Positions 6,234-13,373 of a stretch of DNA of 20,755 bases are shown one piece after another. The notes under the pieces were generated by a model. That model was not told the DNA's origin and searched no databases. It worked only from the letters and a program-made list of their open reading frames with translations. Both the position numbers and the translations under genes were made by a program. Each line of letters begins with the position of its first letter. Position 1 is the stretch's first letter. Source of the stretch: a virus; the IMG/VR virus record IMGVR_UViG_3300047491_000336, positions 1 to 20,755 of that record. One strand, given 5' to 3'.

Positions 6234-9115
6234 GCCGGGAAGTCTCCTTGGGTTTCTGCTGTCCATGCGGTTGTTGCGTTTGAGCCGCCCACGCGATCAT
6301 CAGGACTTATCTTTATGGCCCTGTACTGTCCATTCGCCATCACGTCATAGCGCGAACTTCCTGCCTCCGTCCCGCACATCCCTCCGGTAATATGCGATAT
6401 GGCGGCGGACGGAGTGCCCACCTGAGCCACTTCAACCTTGTACCCTATGTTGCGCTGATACCCCTTGCCCTTGTACGTCGTTCGGATTGTGTGATAGGTG
6501 TAATACGTCGTCGAACCCAACGCCCATCCAGGAATAGTAAACGTGTCAACGTATGTCGTTACTTCCTTCTCTCCAACGTAACGCCCGTACTTGTCCTTGC
6601 GGTACGACACGCGGCCATACTCGTTTACGCCAAGCGGAGTAGGAGCGGAGGAAGCCCCGTCAACAATCGCAATGGATGACGTATATTTAGGCGTCTTGAC
6701 CTCGTTGCCGCTTGCAATACTCTGATCGGACCTGACATCAGTGCTTGTCTCCACGTCCCAATATCCGAACTCATTGAGCCGCTTACGTTGCACTTCAACT
6801 CGCCCAGCCGTGAATGAAGGAGCGGCGGCGGGTGACGCTACGTTTGAAACCGTTGTTTCCGTCAACACGGAATCGCCGGACGCCACCTTGTTCCCGCCAG
6901 AAGTCACGCTTGCCGTCGCGGTCTTTGTCTCAAGCGTATTGTCGAACAGGCCAAAATCGTTCTTGCGTGAAGTCGCAGTCTTTACCGTGCCAGCCGTTTG
7001 GGAAGTGATCGGAGTTTCCGCCGCAGCCTCGTTCCTGTCCGTGACGGACGACACAACATCGAACGCGGTTGCCGAAGTCTCCTTAACGGCCTCCGTTATA
7101 TCCGTTGCAGCCGTGCGGATCTCAAGCGTGTTATCAAACTTTCCAAACTCATTCTTGCGTGACGTGGCGGTCTTGATTGTGCCAGTCACTTGAGAAGTTA
7201 TCGGGGTCTCGGCGGCGGCATCATTGCGATCAGTAACCGAGGATAGCGTCTCAAACAGATTCGCACTTGTTTCCTTTACGGTCTCCGCAACATTCGTCGC
7301 CGTGCGGGTCTTGACCGTAACGTCCACGCGCCCGTAGTCATTGTAGCGGTTGTTTACGTCAACGATGGTTCCGGCAGTCTGCGAACCAGGCGGCGTATCG
7401 CCTGCCGTGTTGTTCTTGTCAACGCTTACCGTAACGGTCTCGAACGCGCTGATTTCGCTGGAAGTTTCAGCATCGGCAATCGTCTTGGCAATGTCCCTGT
7501 CGCGCTGTACGTCGAACGTGCCATCGGCGTTCTCTGTAATGCTCCGCTTCACGATCTCGCCAGCCGTCTCCGCAATGGCATAATTGGACGCAAGCGTAGC
7601 GTCCTTGATCTGCCGTCCAATGTCGGCCTTGACCTGCCTGAACTTGTCCTCGACAAGCGTGATGTCGTCTATTTCCTGTTCTTTGCTGACAACGGTTTTC
7701 TTGACCGTCTCGTATGTCCCATCCTCGTTCGGGCGATTCTGCGTCTCGACAACCGTGCCTTGAGCCGAGAAGGCAACGTCTGCCAGCGGTGCAGTCGCCG
7801 CCGTGTACCTCTCCGTGTCTTCCGTCCTGTCATCAGCGTCAAGATGCTGGTCGCTATGCGTAGCATCGGTTGAAGCTGTCTGATTGATGCTTGCGCTCTC
7901 GCGCACAACATCATCATACGTGCCATCAGGATTGATAACATGCTCACGTTTCAGCACCTTCCCTTGCGTTTGCGTGATCTCATACCCCGCAACGTCTGCG
8001 TCAAACAGGTTCTTGCCCTGTTTGGTCTTTTCCGTTCTGGCATACGATACCTCGGAATCATACTGGACAACCTCTTGCTTGACGGCCAGCGCGTCGCTAT
8101 GGACGGCATTCAGCGTACCATCGCCGTTGATAGACTTCTGGAGTTTGAGCGTATGCCCCTGCGTTACGGTTGAAATTGCATACGATGTCAGGTCGGCATC
8201 GTACAGGCTTTCGCCTGATTTCTCCGTAGTCGTAACGGAATCTGACTTGTCCGAAGTATAAGCCGCAATCTCGCCCTTGACAGCCTGCGTGACCTCCGTG
8301 ATTATGTCGGCGTTCAACTCGCGCCAGTAAATCTTCTGGTCGTAGGTATATCCCTGCCCGCCATACGTCGCGCCCAACGCACTTATCTCGGCATCCAGTA
8401 CCGTCTTGACGCGATCCTTCGGGACGCCCTGGATGTAGCGGTTGACGATAACCTTGCGGTTGCCCGTCTTCCCCTTGCTCTCCATGTGCCACTCATCGAG
8501 GCTCCATGTTTCCTCGTAATAGCCGGTGCCGTCTTCTTCCCATCCCGGCGACCGCCCTATGAGATACCACGGCCCTGTCTTCGTTTCGGTCCCTACGGTC
8601 AACGCAGATGCCGTTACGGAGGTCCTAGTGGCCTGCAACGCCTCCAGCGCGTCCTTGTTCAAGTCTCCCCATCGTATCTTGAGGATACGGGAATCCTCCT
8701 GAACCGCAGCCGTACCGCTCGGGTGGGCGATATTAGCGGCCTCCGTAGTGCCGCTCCCCACAATGTCAATGTCGCCAGCCAGTCGCGGAAGTTCACCAGT
8801 AAGGCTTGTCCCCTTAAACCCAAGAGCCAACGTCTCGCGCAACGTCAGGCTTTCGGTCCCGCCAGCGCGATCCCGCACAACAATGTCTTCAACCTTCAGG
8901 ACGCGGTAAACGCCGGTATATGCCTTCGTGTTGGCCTTCGGATTGGTGACGCTCGTTCTGGCGTTCAGTACCGCCAGCAATTCCGTTCTCGATTGCAGCG
9001 GCAAATTGCGCCATTCGCGCACAAGCCGCTTGTCGCCCAGTTGGACGATGCACTCACCGTCCATCCAATAGGCTTTGCTCTCATCCAATGCAATCGCGGA
9101 ATTGGCATCACTCAT
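6230..9115 (-). CDS. Large repetitive fibre-like structural protein (961 aa)
   Basis: The start at 9115 overlaps the previous stop as ATGA, with a GAGGG site 9 bases upstream. Residues 1-265 form a non-repetitive N-terminal region with several Trp-rich strands (about 180-215), a plausible virion-attachment domain. Residues about 268-830 are a tandem array of diverged repeats of roughly 50-68 residues. Most carry a turn of the form N-x-[DFY]-G-x-[FYLW]-[DEN] preceded by a Q-x-G-x-[VI] strand. The last 130 residues (from about NEYGRVSYRKD) are a distinct Tyr/Thr-rich C-terminal domain with Gly and Cys, suitable as a tip. Length, Thr/Ser/Asp/Glu content and beta-repeat periodicity fit a trimeric tail fibre or spike shaft. 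No enzymatic motif was seen. Fibre function is inferred from architecture and position downstream of the capsid genes. Confidence 0.82.
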   Translation of the reverse strand: MSDANSAIALDESKAYWMDGECIVQLGDKRLVREWRNLPLQSRTELLAVLNARTSVTNPKANTKAYTGVYRVLKVEDIVVRDRAGGTESLTLRETLALGFKGTSLTGELPRLAGDIDIVGSGTTEAANIAHPSGTAAVQEDSRILKIRWGDLNKDALEALQATRTSVTASALTVGTETKTGPWYLIGRSPGWEEDGTGYYEETWSLDEWHMESKGKTGNRKVIVNRYIQGVPKDRVKTVLDAEISALGATYGGQGYTYDQKIYWRELNADIITEVTQAVKGEIAAYTSDKSDSVTTTEKSGESLYDADLTSYAISTVTQGHTLKLQKSINGDGTLNAVHSDALAVKQEVVQYDSEVSYARTEKTKQGKNLFDADVAGYEITQTQGKVLKREHVINPDGTYDDVVRESASINQTASTDATHSDQHLDADDRTEDTERYTAATAPLADVAFSAQGTVVETQNRPNEDGTYETVKKTVVSKEQEIDDITLVEDKFRQVKADIGRQIKDATLASNYAIAETAGEIVKRSITENADGTFDVQRDRDIAKTIADAETSSEISAFETVTVSVDKNNTAGDTPPGSQTAGTIVDVNNRYNDYGRVDVTVKTRTATNVAETVKETSANLFETLSSVTDRNDAAAETPITSQVTGTIKTATSRKNEFGKFDNTLEIRTAATDITEAVKETSATAFDVVSSVTDRNEAAAETPITSQTAGTVKTATSRKNDFGLFDNTLETKTATASVTSGGNKVASGDSVLTETTVSNVASPAAAPSFTAGRVEVQRKRLNEFGYWDVETSTDVRSDQSIASGNEVKTPKYTSSIAIVDGASSAPTPLGVNEYGRVSYRKDKYGRYVGEKEVTTYVDTFTIPGWALGSTTYYTYHTIRTTYKGKGYQRNIGYKVEVAQVGTPSAAISHITGGMCGTEAGSSRYDVMANGQYRAIKISPDDRVGGSNATTAWTAETQGDFPA
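6244..6249 (-). promoter_or_regulatory. Ribosome binding site that fixes the start at 6233
   Basis: AAGGAG lies 10 bases before the ATG at 6233 and inside the end of the fibre gene, allowing coupled re-initiation at the ATGA overlap. Confidence 0.75.
6626..8314 (-). repeat. Array of about nine 50-68-residue protein repeats in the fibre-like gene
   Basis: Repeat units begin near residues 268, 330, 395, 463, 529, 592, 655, 719 and 781 of the 961-residue protein; the next related turn is at 831. Turn motifs read NGDGTLN, NPDGTYD, NEDGTYE, NADGTFD, NDYGRVD, NEFGKFD, NDFGLFD, NEFGYWD and NEYGRVS. Spacings between them are 65, 68, 66, 63, 63, 64, 62 and 50 residues; the unit at 268 is the most degenerate. 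The units at 592-718 are nearly identical over the segment SVTDRNxAAAETPITSQ. Confidence 0.8.
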
Positions 9116-9519
9116 GCGCTGTAACCCTCATCCTGCAAACCGCTCAAGGTGTAAGATTCAAGCGTACCGAACTTCACGTTCAGATTGGTCACATCATCAC
9201 GCAGATAGACCATTTGCGCCGTCTTGACGGCACGCAAGAAACGATCCTCGGCATCCGGTACCGGATTGGCCGTGAACATATTGCTGTCCTGTAAATAGAA
9301 GTCTATCCCGGCAGAGACGGCAGGGTAATACTTGGCGTCAATGTCTATGTCGGTTGCCGTGTCGGCAGGGGCTTCAACGGTCATCCCGGTCAGGTTTTGC
9401 AGGTCGGCACAGGTCTTGTAGACGGCCTCCAGGAAAACCGACTGGTACGTTTCGGCGGCAGCAGACACACCGAACTTGATAGCCTTCGCGTCAAGCAGGC
9501 GTTGCGTGTTGATGGACAT
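9112..9519 (-). CDS. Small virion protein, possible head-tail adaptor (135 aa)
   Basis: The start at 9519 follows an AGGGGGTG ribosome binding site 5 bases upstream and lies 12 bases after the preceding stop; its own stop overlaps the fibre gene start as ATGA. The protein is mixed helical and acidic: an N-terminal helix (RLLDAKAIKFG...), an Asp-rich middle (TDIDIDAKYY), and a helix FLRAVKTAQMVYLRDD before a hydrophilic tail. It is the size of head-completion or adaptor proteins and sits between the capsid and fibre genes, where such genes usually lie. No family signature was recognised, so the adaptor role is inference from position and size. Confidence 0.7.
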   Translation of the reverse strand: MSINTQRLLDAKAIKFGVSAAAETYQSVFLEAVYKTCADLQNLTGMTVEAPADTATDIDIDAKYYPAVSAGIDFYLQDSNMFTANPVPDAEDRFLRAVKTAQMVYLRDDVTNLNVKFGTLESYTLSGLQDEGYSA

Positions 9520-9531
9520 GACGCCACCCCC

Positions 9532-9966
9532 TTATTTGCGGTCAATAACGGCAGTCACCCGAACCGTGATGGACGTGTCAACAGTGGCCGTATGCGCGGA
9601 TACCGTCAACTTGTCATTGCAGATAACCGGACAAGCGAAGTCAGCCGCACCAGTCCCGTTCGTGCTTACCTCGACGGAGGGATACAGCATGACGGTATTA
9701 GCCGCCGCAGCCGTAGTGTAGAGCGTTTGGGCGGATAGACCACCGGCCCCGCTTGTCGCCACGGTTACGGTACAGGTCGTATTGGCGGGCGTAACCGCCA
9801 CCTGCAATCCCTTGACATACCCGGCATAGGTGACTTCACTCGTAGCCGTTACCGGCGTTGTCGAGGTCGTCACTCCGGTACACGTCAGCACCGGCACAAC
9901 TTCCGGCTGGGCCAGGCAGGACACGGCAACACAGACACCGAAGCACACCGCGATAATCTTTTTCAT
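9532..9966 (-). CDS. Small signal-peptide protein 2 (144 aa), beta-rich, unknown
   Basis: The start at 9966 is supported by AAGGAG 8 bases upstream. The first 19 residues are a classic signal peptide (MKKIIAVCFGVCVAVSCLA) with probable cleavage before Gln; Cys17 is preceded by AVS, a poor lipobox, so a lipoprotein is less likely. The mature part is rich in Thr, Val and Ala in beta-strand patterns and has three Cys (in LTCTG, TTCTV and FACPVICN regions, one a pair) that could form disulfides outside the cytoplasm. It ends in VTAVIDRK. It shares an ordered set of blocks (GYV, TVT, LYT, NTVMLY, terminal RK) with the neighbouring signal-peptide gene, suggesting a tandem duplication. Its role is unknown; surface decoration of the virion or of the infected cell are the main options. 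Confidence 0.75.
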   Translation of the reverse strand: MKKIIAVCFGVCVAVSCLAQPEVVPVLTCTGVTTSTTPVTATSEVTYAGYVKGLQVAVTPANTTCTVTVATSGAGGLSAQTLYTTAAAANTVMLYPSVEVSTNGTGAADFACPVICNDKLTVSAHTATVDTSITVRVTAVIDRK

Positions 9967-9982
9967 GCTTGCATCTCCTTGT

Positions 9983-10013
9983 AAAAATGGAGCCGTGGTT
10001 TGACCGCCACGGC
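9983..10013 (-). terminator. Terminator-like hairpin between the two signal-peptide genes
   Basis: A perfect 7-bp stem (GCCGTGG/CCACGGC, 9992-9998 with 10007-10013) with an 8-base loop is followed, in the minus-strand transcript, by TCCATTTTTAC. It begins 14 bases after the stop of the upstream gene. The U-run starts 4 bases after the stem, so termination may be partial. There is little room for a promoter before the next gene, so readthrough is probably required. Confidence 0.6.
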
Positions 10014-10026
10014 ACGGTTTCCATCA

Positions 10027-10401
10027 CTACTTGCGCGTAACGGTGACATTCGTGGTAACGCCGGGGGTCGTAACAGCAACGCCCGAAACGTAGATCACGA
10101 TGTTCGTCGCCAGGTTGGTCGTCGCGTCCTGGTAGTAGATCGTATTGGTGGCCATCGTAAGCGTTACCGTTCCGGCAACACTCGCGGTCTGGACCACCAC
10201 GTTCGACACGTACCCACCAGGCAGCGTCGTCGCGTCAAGCACCACCAGCTTGTCAACGGTCAACGTCGAATCAGTCCCGTCGGTCGTAACGTAATACGTT
10301 CCAACGCGGGTCTCATTCGTGTATCCGGTAACAGCCGTATCGGCGGCAAACGCTCCAATGGCGACAATCGCGGCAACAAGCGCAATCAGGATTTTCTTCA
10401 T
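10027..10401 (-). CDS. Small signal-peptide protein 1 (124 aa), beta-rich, unknown
   Basis: An in-frame ATG exists at 10452, but that start would place its first codons inside a strong RNA hairpin and lacks a ribosome binding site. The ATG at 10401 has AAGGAGAG just upstream and begins a signal peptide (MKKILIALVAAIVAIGAFA, cleavage before ADTAV). The mature part is about 105 residues, Thr/Val/Asn-rich with beta-strand alternation and no Cys, and ends in TTNVTVTRK. It follows the major capsid gene and precedes a similarly built gene, with which it shares GYV, TVT, IYY and NIVIY blocks. The family is unknown. In most phages this slot holds a capsid accessory protein, but the signal peptide argues for export across the inner membrane, which is odd for this position. 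Confidence 0.75.
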   Translation of the reverse strand: MKKILIALVAAIVAIGAFAADTAVTGYTNETRVGTYYVTTDGTDSTLTVDKLVVLDATTLPGGYVSNVVVQTASVAGTVTLTMATNTIYYQDATTNLATNIVIYVSGVAVTTPGVTTNVTVTRK

Positions 10402-10405
10402 CGCA

Positions 10406-10413
10406 CTCTCCTT
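10406..10413 (-). promoter_or_regulatory. Ribosome binding site that fixes the start at 10401
   Basis: AAGGAGAG lies 4 bases before the ATG (6 bases from the core AGGAG). The alternative start at 10452 has no such site, so this site selects the start that opens the signal peptide. Confidence 0.8.
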
Positions 10414-10421
10414 ATGGTTGC

Positions 10422-10450
10422 GGGGACACGGGCCTCCGCCCGTTGTCCCC
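10422..10450 (-). other. Strong RNA hairpin just after the capsid gene
   Basis: GGGGACACGGGC (10422-10433) pairs with GCCCGTTGTCCCC (10438-10450) as a 12-bp GC-rich stem with one bulged base and a 4-base loop (GGAG in the transcript). It begins 17 bases after the capsid stop. No U-tract follows, so it is more likely an mRNA 3'-end stabiliser, processing site or weak pause element than an intrinsic terminator. Confidence 0.7.
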
Positions 10451-10467
10451 ATGTTCGCCAGCGATCC

Positions 10468-11433
10468 TTACGCCCCGGCATTGCCGCGCAGCGCGTGCGG
10501 ACGGTCACAGCCCGTCACGAACGACATACGAACGCGGGCCTGCCACACGTCGGGATTGTCCGACAGGACGTTGCTGTAGGTATTGGGCTTGACGCGCCAG
10601 TACCAGTACAGCTCGTTCTCCGTCGCCTTGTCGGTCATACCGAACCACGCGGTATCGCTCGACAGGTAATCCCACACCGTAATGCTCATGCCGTACCGGC
10701 CACCCTGCTTGTAAGGGTTGTCGTCGTTCAGGAACACGCCAGGCTTCTGCACAGAGCCAAGAATCACGGCGGCGGTGTCTTCCAGCGCAGCCGGGACAAT
10801 CAGCTTCTTCATGACCAGCGGACGCTTCAGACCGCGCTCGTTGACGTGCTTGCGGAAGTTAAGCCGCATCGTCGCCAACGCTCCCTGCGTCAGAGCCGCA
10901 GCCGTCTCAAGGTTGCTCCACGTACCCTGCCCCTTATCCTCCATCGGACGGGCGGAATCGAACAGGTACATGCCGTCGGCGCACAGCCACGAAGCCCCAG
11001 TACCGAACCCGGTATTGAACGCATCGGCGGCGTAGTACTCAACGGTGTCCTTGGTGGACTGCATCAGCGCATCCATCTGCTTCGAGATCACGACATACTG
11101 GTCGGTCTCTCGCAGGCGGGCCTCAATGCGGATCGCCAAGCGGAAATCTTCCGGCGTATAGGTGTTGTCAAAGCCCTGGACAGGCTCGGCCAGCGGCAAC
11201 CCGTTAGCGTCACGGTTCTTGGGCACCAGCCCAAGCTGCGTGACATACGAGTGCTTCACGTAGTCCTTCGAGGTGCTCTCCACCTTGAAGAACTGCAAAC
11301 CCTGGACGGGTTGCGAGAAATCGCGTTTCCTGACGAACTCGAACTGCGTGTTCAACAGGTCGGCGAAGTTTTCCTTCATCAACATACCGGGCGCGGAATA
11401 GCTCGGCACAACTGCACTAGCGGTAACGCTCAT
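10468..11433 (-). CDS. Major capsid protein (321 aa)
   Basis: The product is assigned as the capsid subunit from context and layout: it follows portal, scaffold and a small decoration-like gene, and has a strong ribosome binding site (AAAGGAG, 8 bases upstream). The N-terminal 30 residues are flexible (VTASAVVPSYSAPG), followed by an extended loop-rich region (DFSQPVQGLQFFKV, 40-55) and a long central helix region (ETDQYVVISKQMDALMQST, about 125-145) like the HK97-fold spine helix. C-terminal strands around 285-315 (YSNVLSDNPDVWQARVRMSFVTGCDRPHAL) resemble the capsid P-domain end. At 321 residues it is in the usual range for HK97-fold capsids with a separate scaffold. I did not recognise a close family. 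Confidence 0.8.
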   Translation of the reverse strand: MSVTASAVVPSYSAPGMLMKENFADLLNTQFEFVRKRDFSQPVQGLQFFKVESTSKDYVKHSYVTQLGLVPKNRDANGLPLAEPVQGFDNTYTPEDFRLAIRIEARLRETDQYVVISKQMDALMQSTKDTVEYYAADAFNTGFGTGASWLCADGMYLFDSARPMEDKGQGTWSNLETAAALTQGALATMRLNFRKHVNERGLKRPLVMKKLIVPAALEDTAAVILGSVQKPGVFLNDDNPYKQGGRYGMSITVWDYLSSDTAWFGMTDKATENELYWYWRVKPNTYSNVLSDNPDVWQARVRMSFVTGCDRPHALRGNAGA

Positions 11434-11460
11434 TGTGTGTTACTCCTTTTGTTGCTTCAC

Positions 11461-11952
11461 TTAGGCCGCAGCCGCTTCCAGCACGGTCGTAAGCACCTTG
11501 ACCAAGGCGCGGTTCTTCGTGTCCGTCGCCAGGTCTTGAACGGGGTTCACGTCGGACATAAGCCCGACCACTTCCAGCGCGGGATTCGAGGTGTCACCCT
11601 CATCCATCGTCACGACGTTGGAAGTCACGTCAATGCCATAGGCGATACCGATATTTGCGTCATCCACGGAGCCGTCAAGCTCGTTGATGATGAAAATATG
11701 GTCCCGCGTAATGACGCCAACGGACGCCTTCGTGGTGTTGTTGTTGGGATCGGTCTGATCCTCAAGGGCCAGATACTTGATGCCACCAGTACCGGCATCA
11801 GCATCGGACGCGCAGGCAACCAACAGGCCGCTGGTGTTCGTGTAAAGGAACTGACCAGCCTTCCAAGTCTGATTGTCCGCGACATTGATTTCGCGCACTT
11901 CCATCACCGGACCCGAATAAAGCATCGGGTTCTGCGGAGTCAACGTAGCCAT
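11461..11952 (-). CDS. Probable capsid decoration/stabilisation protein (163 aa)
   Basis: The gene has a strong AAGGAG site 8 bases upstream and ends 28 bases before the capsid start. The protein is Asp/Thr/Val-rich with beta-strand alternation and no membrane segment. It has a short extended N-terminus (TPQNPMLYSGPVMEVRE), an interior of strands and turns (WKAGQFLYTNTSGLLVAC, ASVGVITRDHIFII) and an Ala-rich C-terminus. Small beta-rich proteins directly before the capsid gene are commonly head decoration proteins in tailed phages. That role is inferred here from position and composition, not from a recognised motif. Confidence 0.72.
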   Translation of the reverse strand: MATLTPQNPMLYSGPVMEVREINVADNQTWKAGQFLYTNTSGLLVACASDADAGTGGIKYLALEDQTDPNNNTTKASVGVITRDHIFIINELDGSVDDANIGIAYGIDVTSNVVTMDEGDTSNPALEVVGLMSDVNPVQDLATDTKNRALVKVLTTVLEAAAA

Positions 11953-11970
11953 TTTCTTTTCTCCTTGTTG

Positions 11971-12363
11971 TTACTTGTCTTTGTCAGGCACAGGACCGTA
12001 AACGGTTCCATCAGCCGCCTGCGTCCTGTACTCGTCGTTTTCCCCATTCTTGGATGCCTGATATGACACTTGCGAGTCAATCGCAGCACGCTCAAGATGG
12101 GCCTTGTGTTCTTTGTCCGGGCGCATGAACAGCGGGTCGCCAAGGTGCTTCACGCCTTCCACGGCGATATAGCCCTCGTCCTCGTACCTACCCGATTCGG
12201 CGATGTTCCTGTCGCCGAAGAAGAAGTGCATCCCCTCTGCCCTTGCTCCCAGTTGTTTCTTCACCTTGGCAACAAGTCGCGCACGTTCGTCAACAAACGG
12301 TTCACTCACCATTTCCACTTTGGGGGCGAGCTTCCTAGGATTCTGACTGATGATTGAAGGCAT
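11971..12363 (-). CDS. Hypothetical phage protein between scaffold and decoration genes (130 aa)
   Basis: The start at 12363 has GGAG 9 bases upstream and lies 6 bases after the scaffold stop. The protein is charged and soluble: a helical N-terminal part (DERARLVAKVKKQLG, residues 25-39), a central aromatic turn (GMHFFFGDRN, about 44-53), then FMRPDKEHKAHLERAAIDSQ and a Gly/Asp/Pro-rich tail. No family was recognised. Its position in the head-assembly cluster suggests a structural or assembly accessory role. Confidence 0.7.
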   Translation of the reverse strand: MPSIISQNPRKLAPKVEMVSEPFVDERARLVAKVKKQLGARAEGMHFFFGDRNIAESGRYEDEGYIAVEGVKHLGDPLFMRPDKEHKAHLERAAIDSQVSYQASKNGENDEYRTQAADGTVYGPVPDKDK

Positions 12364-12369
12364 GATATT

Positions 12370-13062
12370 TTACTCCAGGGTATCGTCTCTCTTGTTGGTT
12401 TTCTTGGCACCGGAAACAATCAGCCACGCCTCCTGTTCGGGAGTGAGGCCCGATTTCCGGCCAGGCGCAGCCGCCGCAGACCTTGCAGCGATATTGCCGC
12501 GAGGCTCCTTGACAGCCTTCGTGCCTGTTCCCATCTGCTTGGCAATCGCCACCAGTTTTGCTTCCGGCAGGTCAGCCAATTCTGGGTTTGCCTTGAGTCC
12601 TTCAATGGCAGACTTCAGTTCCGGATCAAGGCTACTGCCCTTCACGCGCTCGATTTCACCGCGCCAATACGAATCACGATCCTGCAACACGGTTGCAAAC
12701 TCCTTGCGGAGATTGGCCGTAAGCTGTTTCATGGCCGCTAGCGGGTCTTCGATCACCTTGTCAGGCTCCAATTCCTCGATCCAGTCCTTCTCTTCCTGTT
12801 TGACGGGTTGTGCCGCCTGCTGCTGGATGCGAAGCATCGTTTCCATGCTGCCCTTGAGTTCAGCCAACTGCTGACTCATGCGCGTAAACTCTGCCTGCTT
12901 CTCCTTCAACGCGGCTTCCGTATCCCGTAGGGCTTTCTCGCGCCCCGTGGGTTCCGCCTTCGTGGAATCAACGGTAGTCTCTTGCGAGGCCGCGTCATCC
13001 GTTCCGACTTCCTCTGCCGTGGATAGTTCCTCTGGGGAGTCCACGTTAAGAGTGTCATTCAT
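12370..13062 (-). CDS. Capsid scaffolding protein (230 aa)
   Basis: This hydrophilic protein has the composition of a scaffold: an acidic, Ser/Thr-rich disordered N-terminus (residues 1-40); a coiled-coil stretch (REKALRDTEAALKEKQAEFTRM, about 41-62, continuing to about 82); a Lys/Glu-rich centre; and a basic C-terminal tail (about 190-225) with an Arg/Lys-rich helix, as used for capsid binding. There is no Ser/His/Asp protease signature, so a separate or absent protease is implied. It follows the portal and a small gene and precedes the capsid gene, the usual scaffold slot. Its ribosome binding site is AAGGAG 10 bases upstream. Confidence 0.8.
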   Translation of the reverse strand: MNDTLNVDSPEELSTAEEVGTDDAASQETTVDSTKAEPTGREKALRDTEAALKEKQAEFTRMSQQLAELKGSMETMLRIQQQAAQPVKQEEKDWIEELEPDKVIEDPLAAMKQLTANLRKEFATVLQDRDSYWRGEIERVKGSSLDPELKSAIEGLKANPELADLPEAKLVAIAKQMGTGTKAVKEPRGNIAARSAAAAPGRKSGLTPEQEAWLIVSGAKKTNKRDDTLE

Positions 13063-13112
13063 CTACTTGCGCTCCTTGTTTAACCCGCATACACCATGCA
13101 CGCGGGAATCCA

Positions 13113-13373
13113 TTAACCGCCATCATCGGCTTCGGCCTTCGCCCGCTTGTTCAGCTTCAGCGAATTGGCCTTCTCCGCGATCATGCGGATAGCCCCAAGG
13201 CGGTCTTGAAAGTGTTTCGGGTTTTCAGTTGTCTCCAGCCGGTCCCGACAAATCTCGATCAACTCATGCAGAAACGGCACCATGTACCGCTCGAACTGTT
13301 CGGACTCGTAAAAGTCAATGAATCCGTTGACGAACTCATGGTTGTCGAAAACGCTTTTGGGCTTATCCGTCAT
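13113..13373 (-). CDS. Small hypothetical protein translationally coupled to portal (86 aa)
   Basis: Its ATG overlaps the portal stop as ATGA, with only a weak GGGGG upstream, so translation is probably coupled. The protein is helical and charged (FIDFYESEQFERYMVPFLHELIEIC, about 18-42, then RLETTENPKHFQDRLGAIRMIAEKANSLK) with a short Lys/Asp-rich tail. No motif was recognised. Being tied to the portal gene and ahead of the scaffold suggests a role in procapsid assembly, such as portal assembly or a minor head protein; this is inference. Confidence 0.7.
   Translation of the reverse strand: MTDKPKSVFDNHEFVNGFIDFYESEQFERYMVPFLHELIEICRDRLETTENPKHFQDRLGAIRMIAEKANSLKLNKRAKAEADDGG

Noticed and set aside
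6626-8314. CRISPR-like or DNA-level tandem repeat
   Set aside because: The periodicity exists only in the protein; the DNA copies are too diverged and unspaced for a CRISPR array.
9916-9921. Lipobox in the second signal-peptide protein
   Set aside because: The residues before Cys17 are AVS, lacking the Leu/Val at -3 expected of a lipobox; ordinary signal cleavage after CLA fits better.
10000-12066. Long plus-strand open frame (688 codons) opposite the capsid genes
   Set aside because: It has no ribosome binding site, is Arg/His-rich in a way typical of antisense frames in GC-rich DNA, and crosses three well-supported minus-strand genes.
13084-13106. Short hairpin (CCCGC/GCGGG) between the scaffold gene and the small gene upstream of it
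   Set aside because: Only a 5-bp stem with a 13-base loop and no U-tract; too weak to call a terminator.
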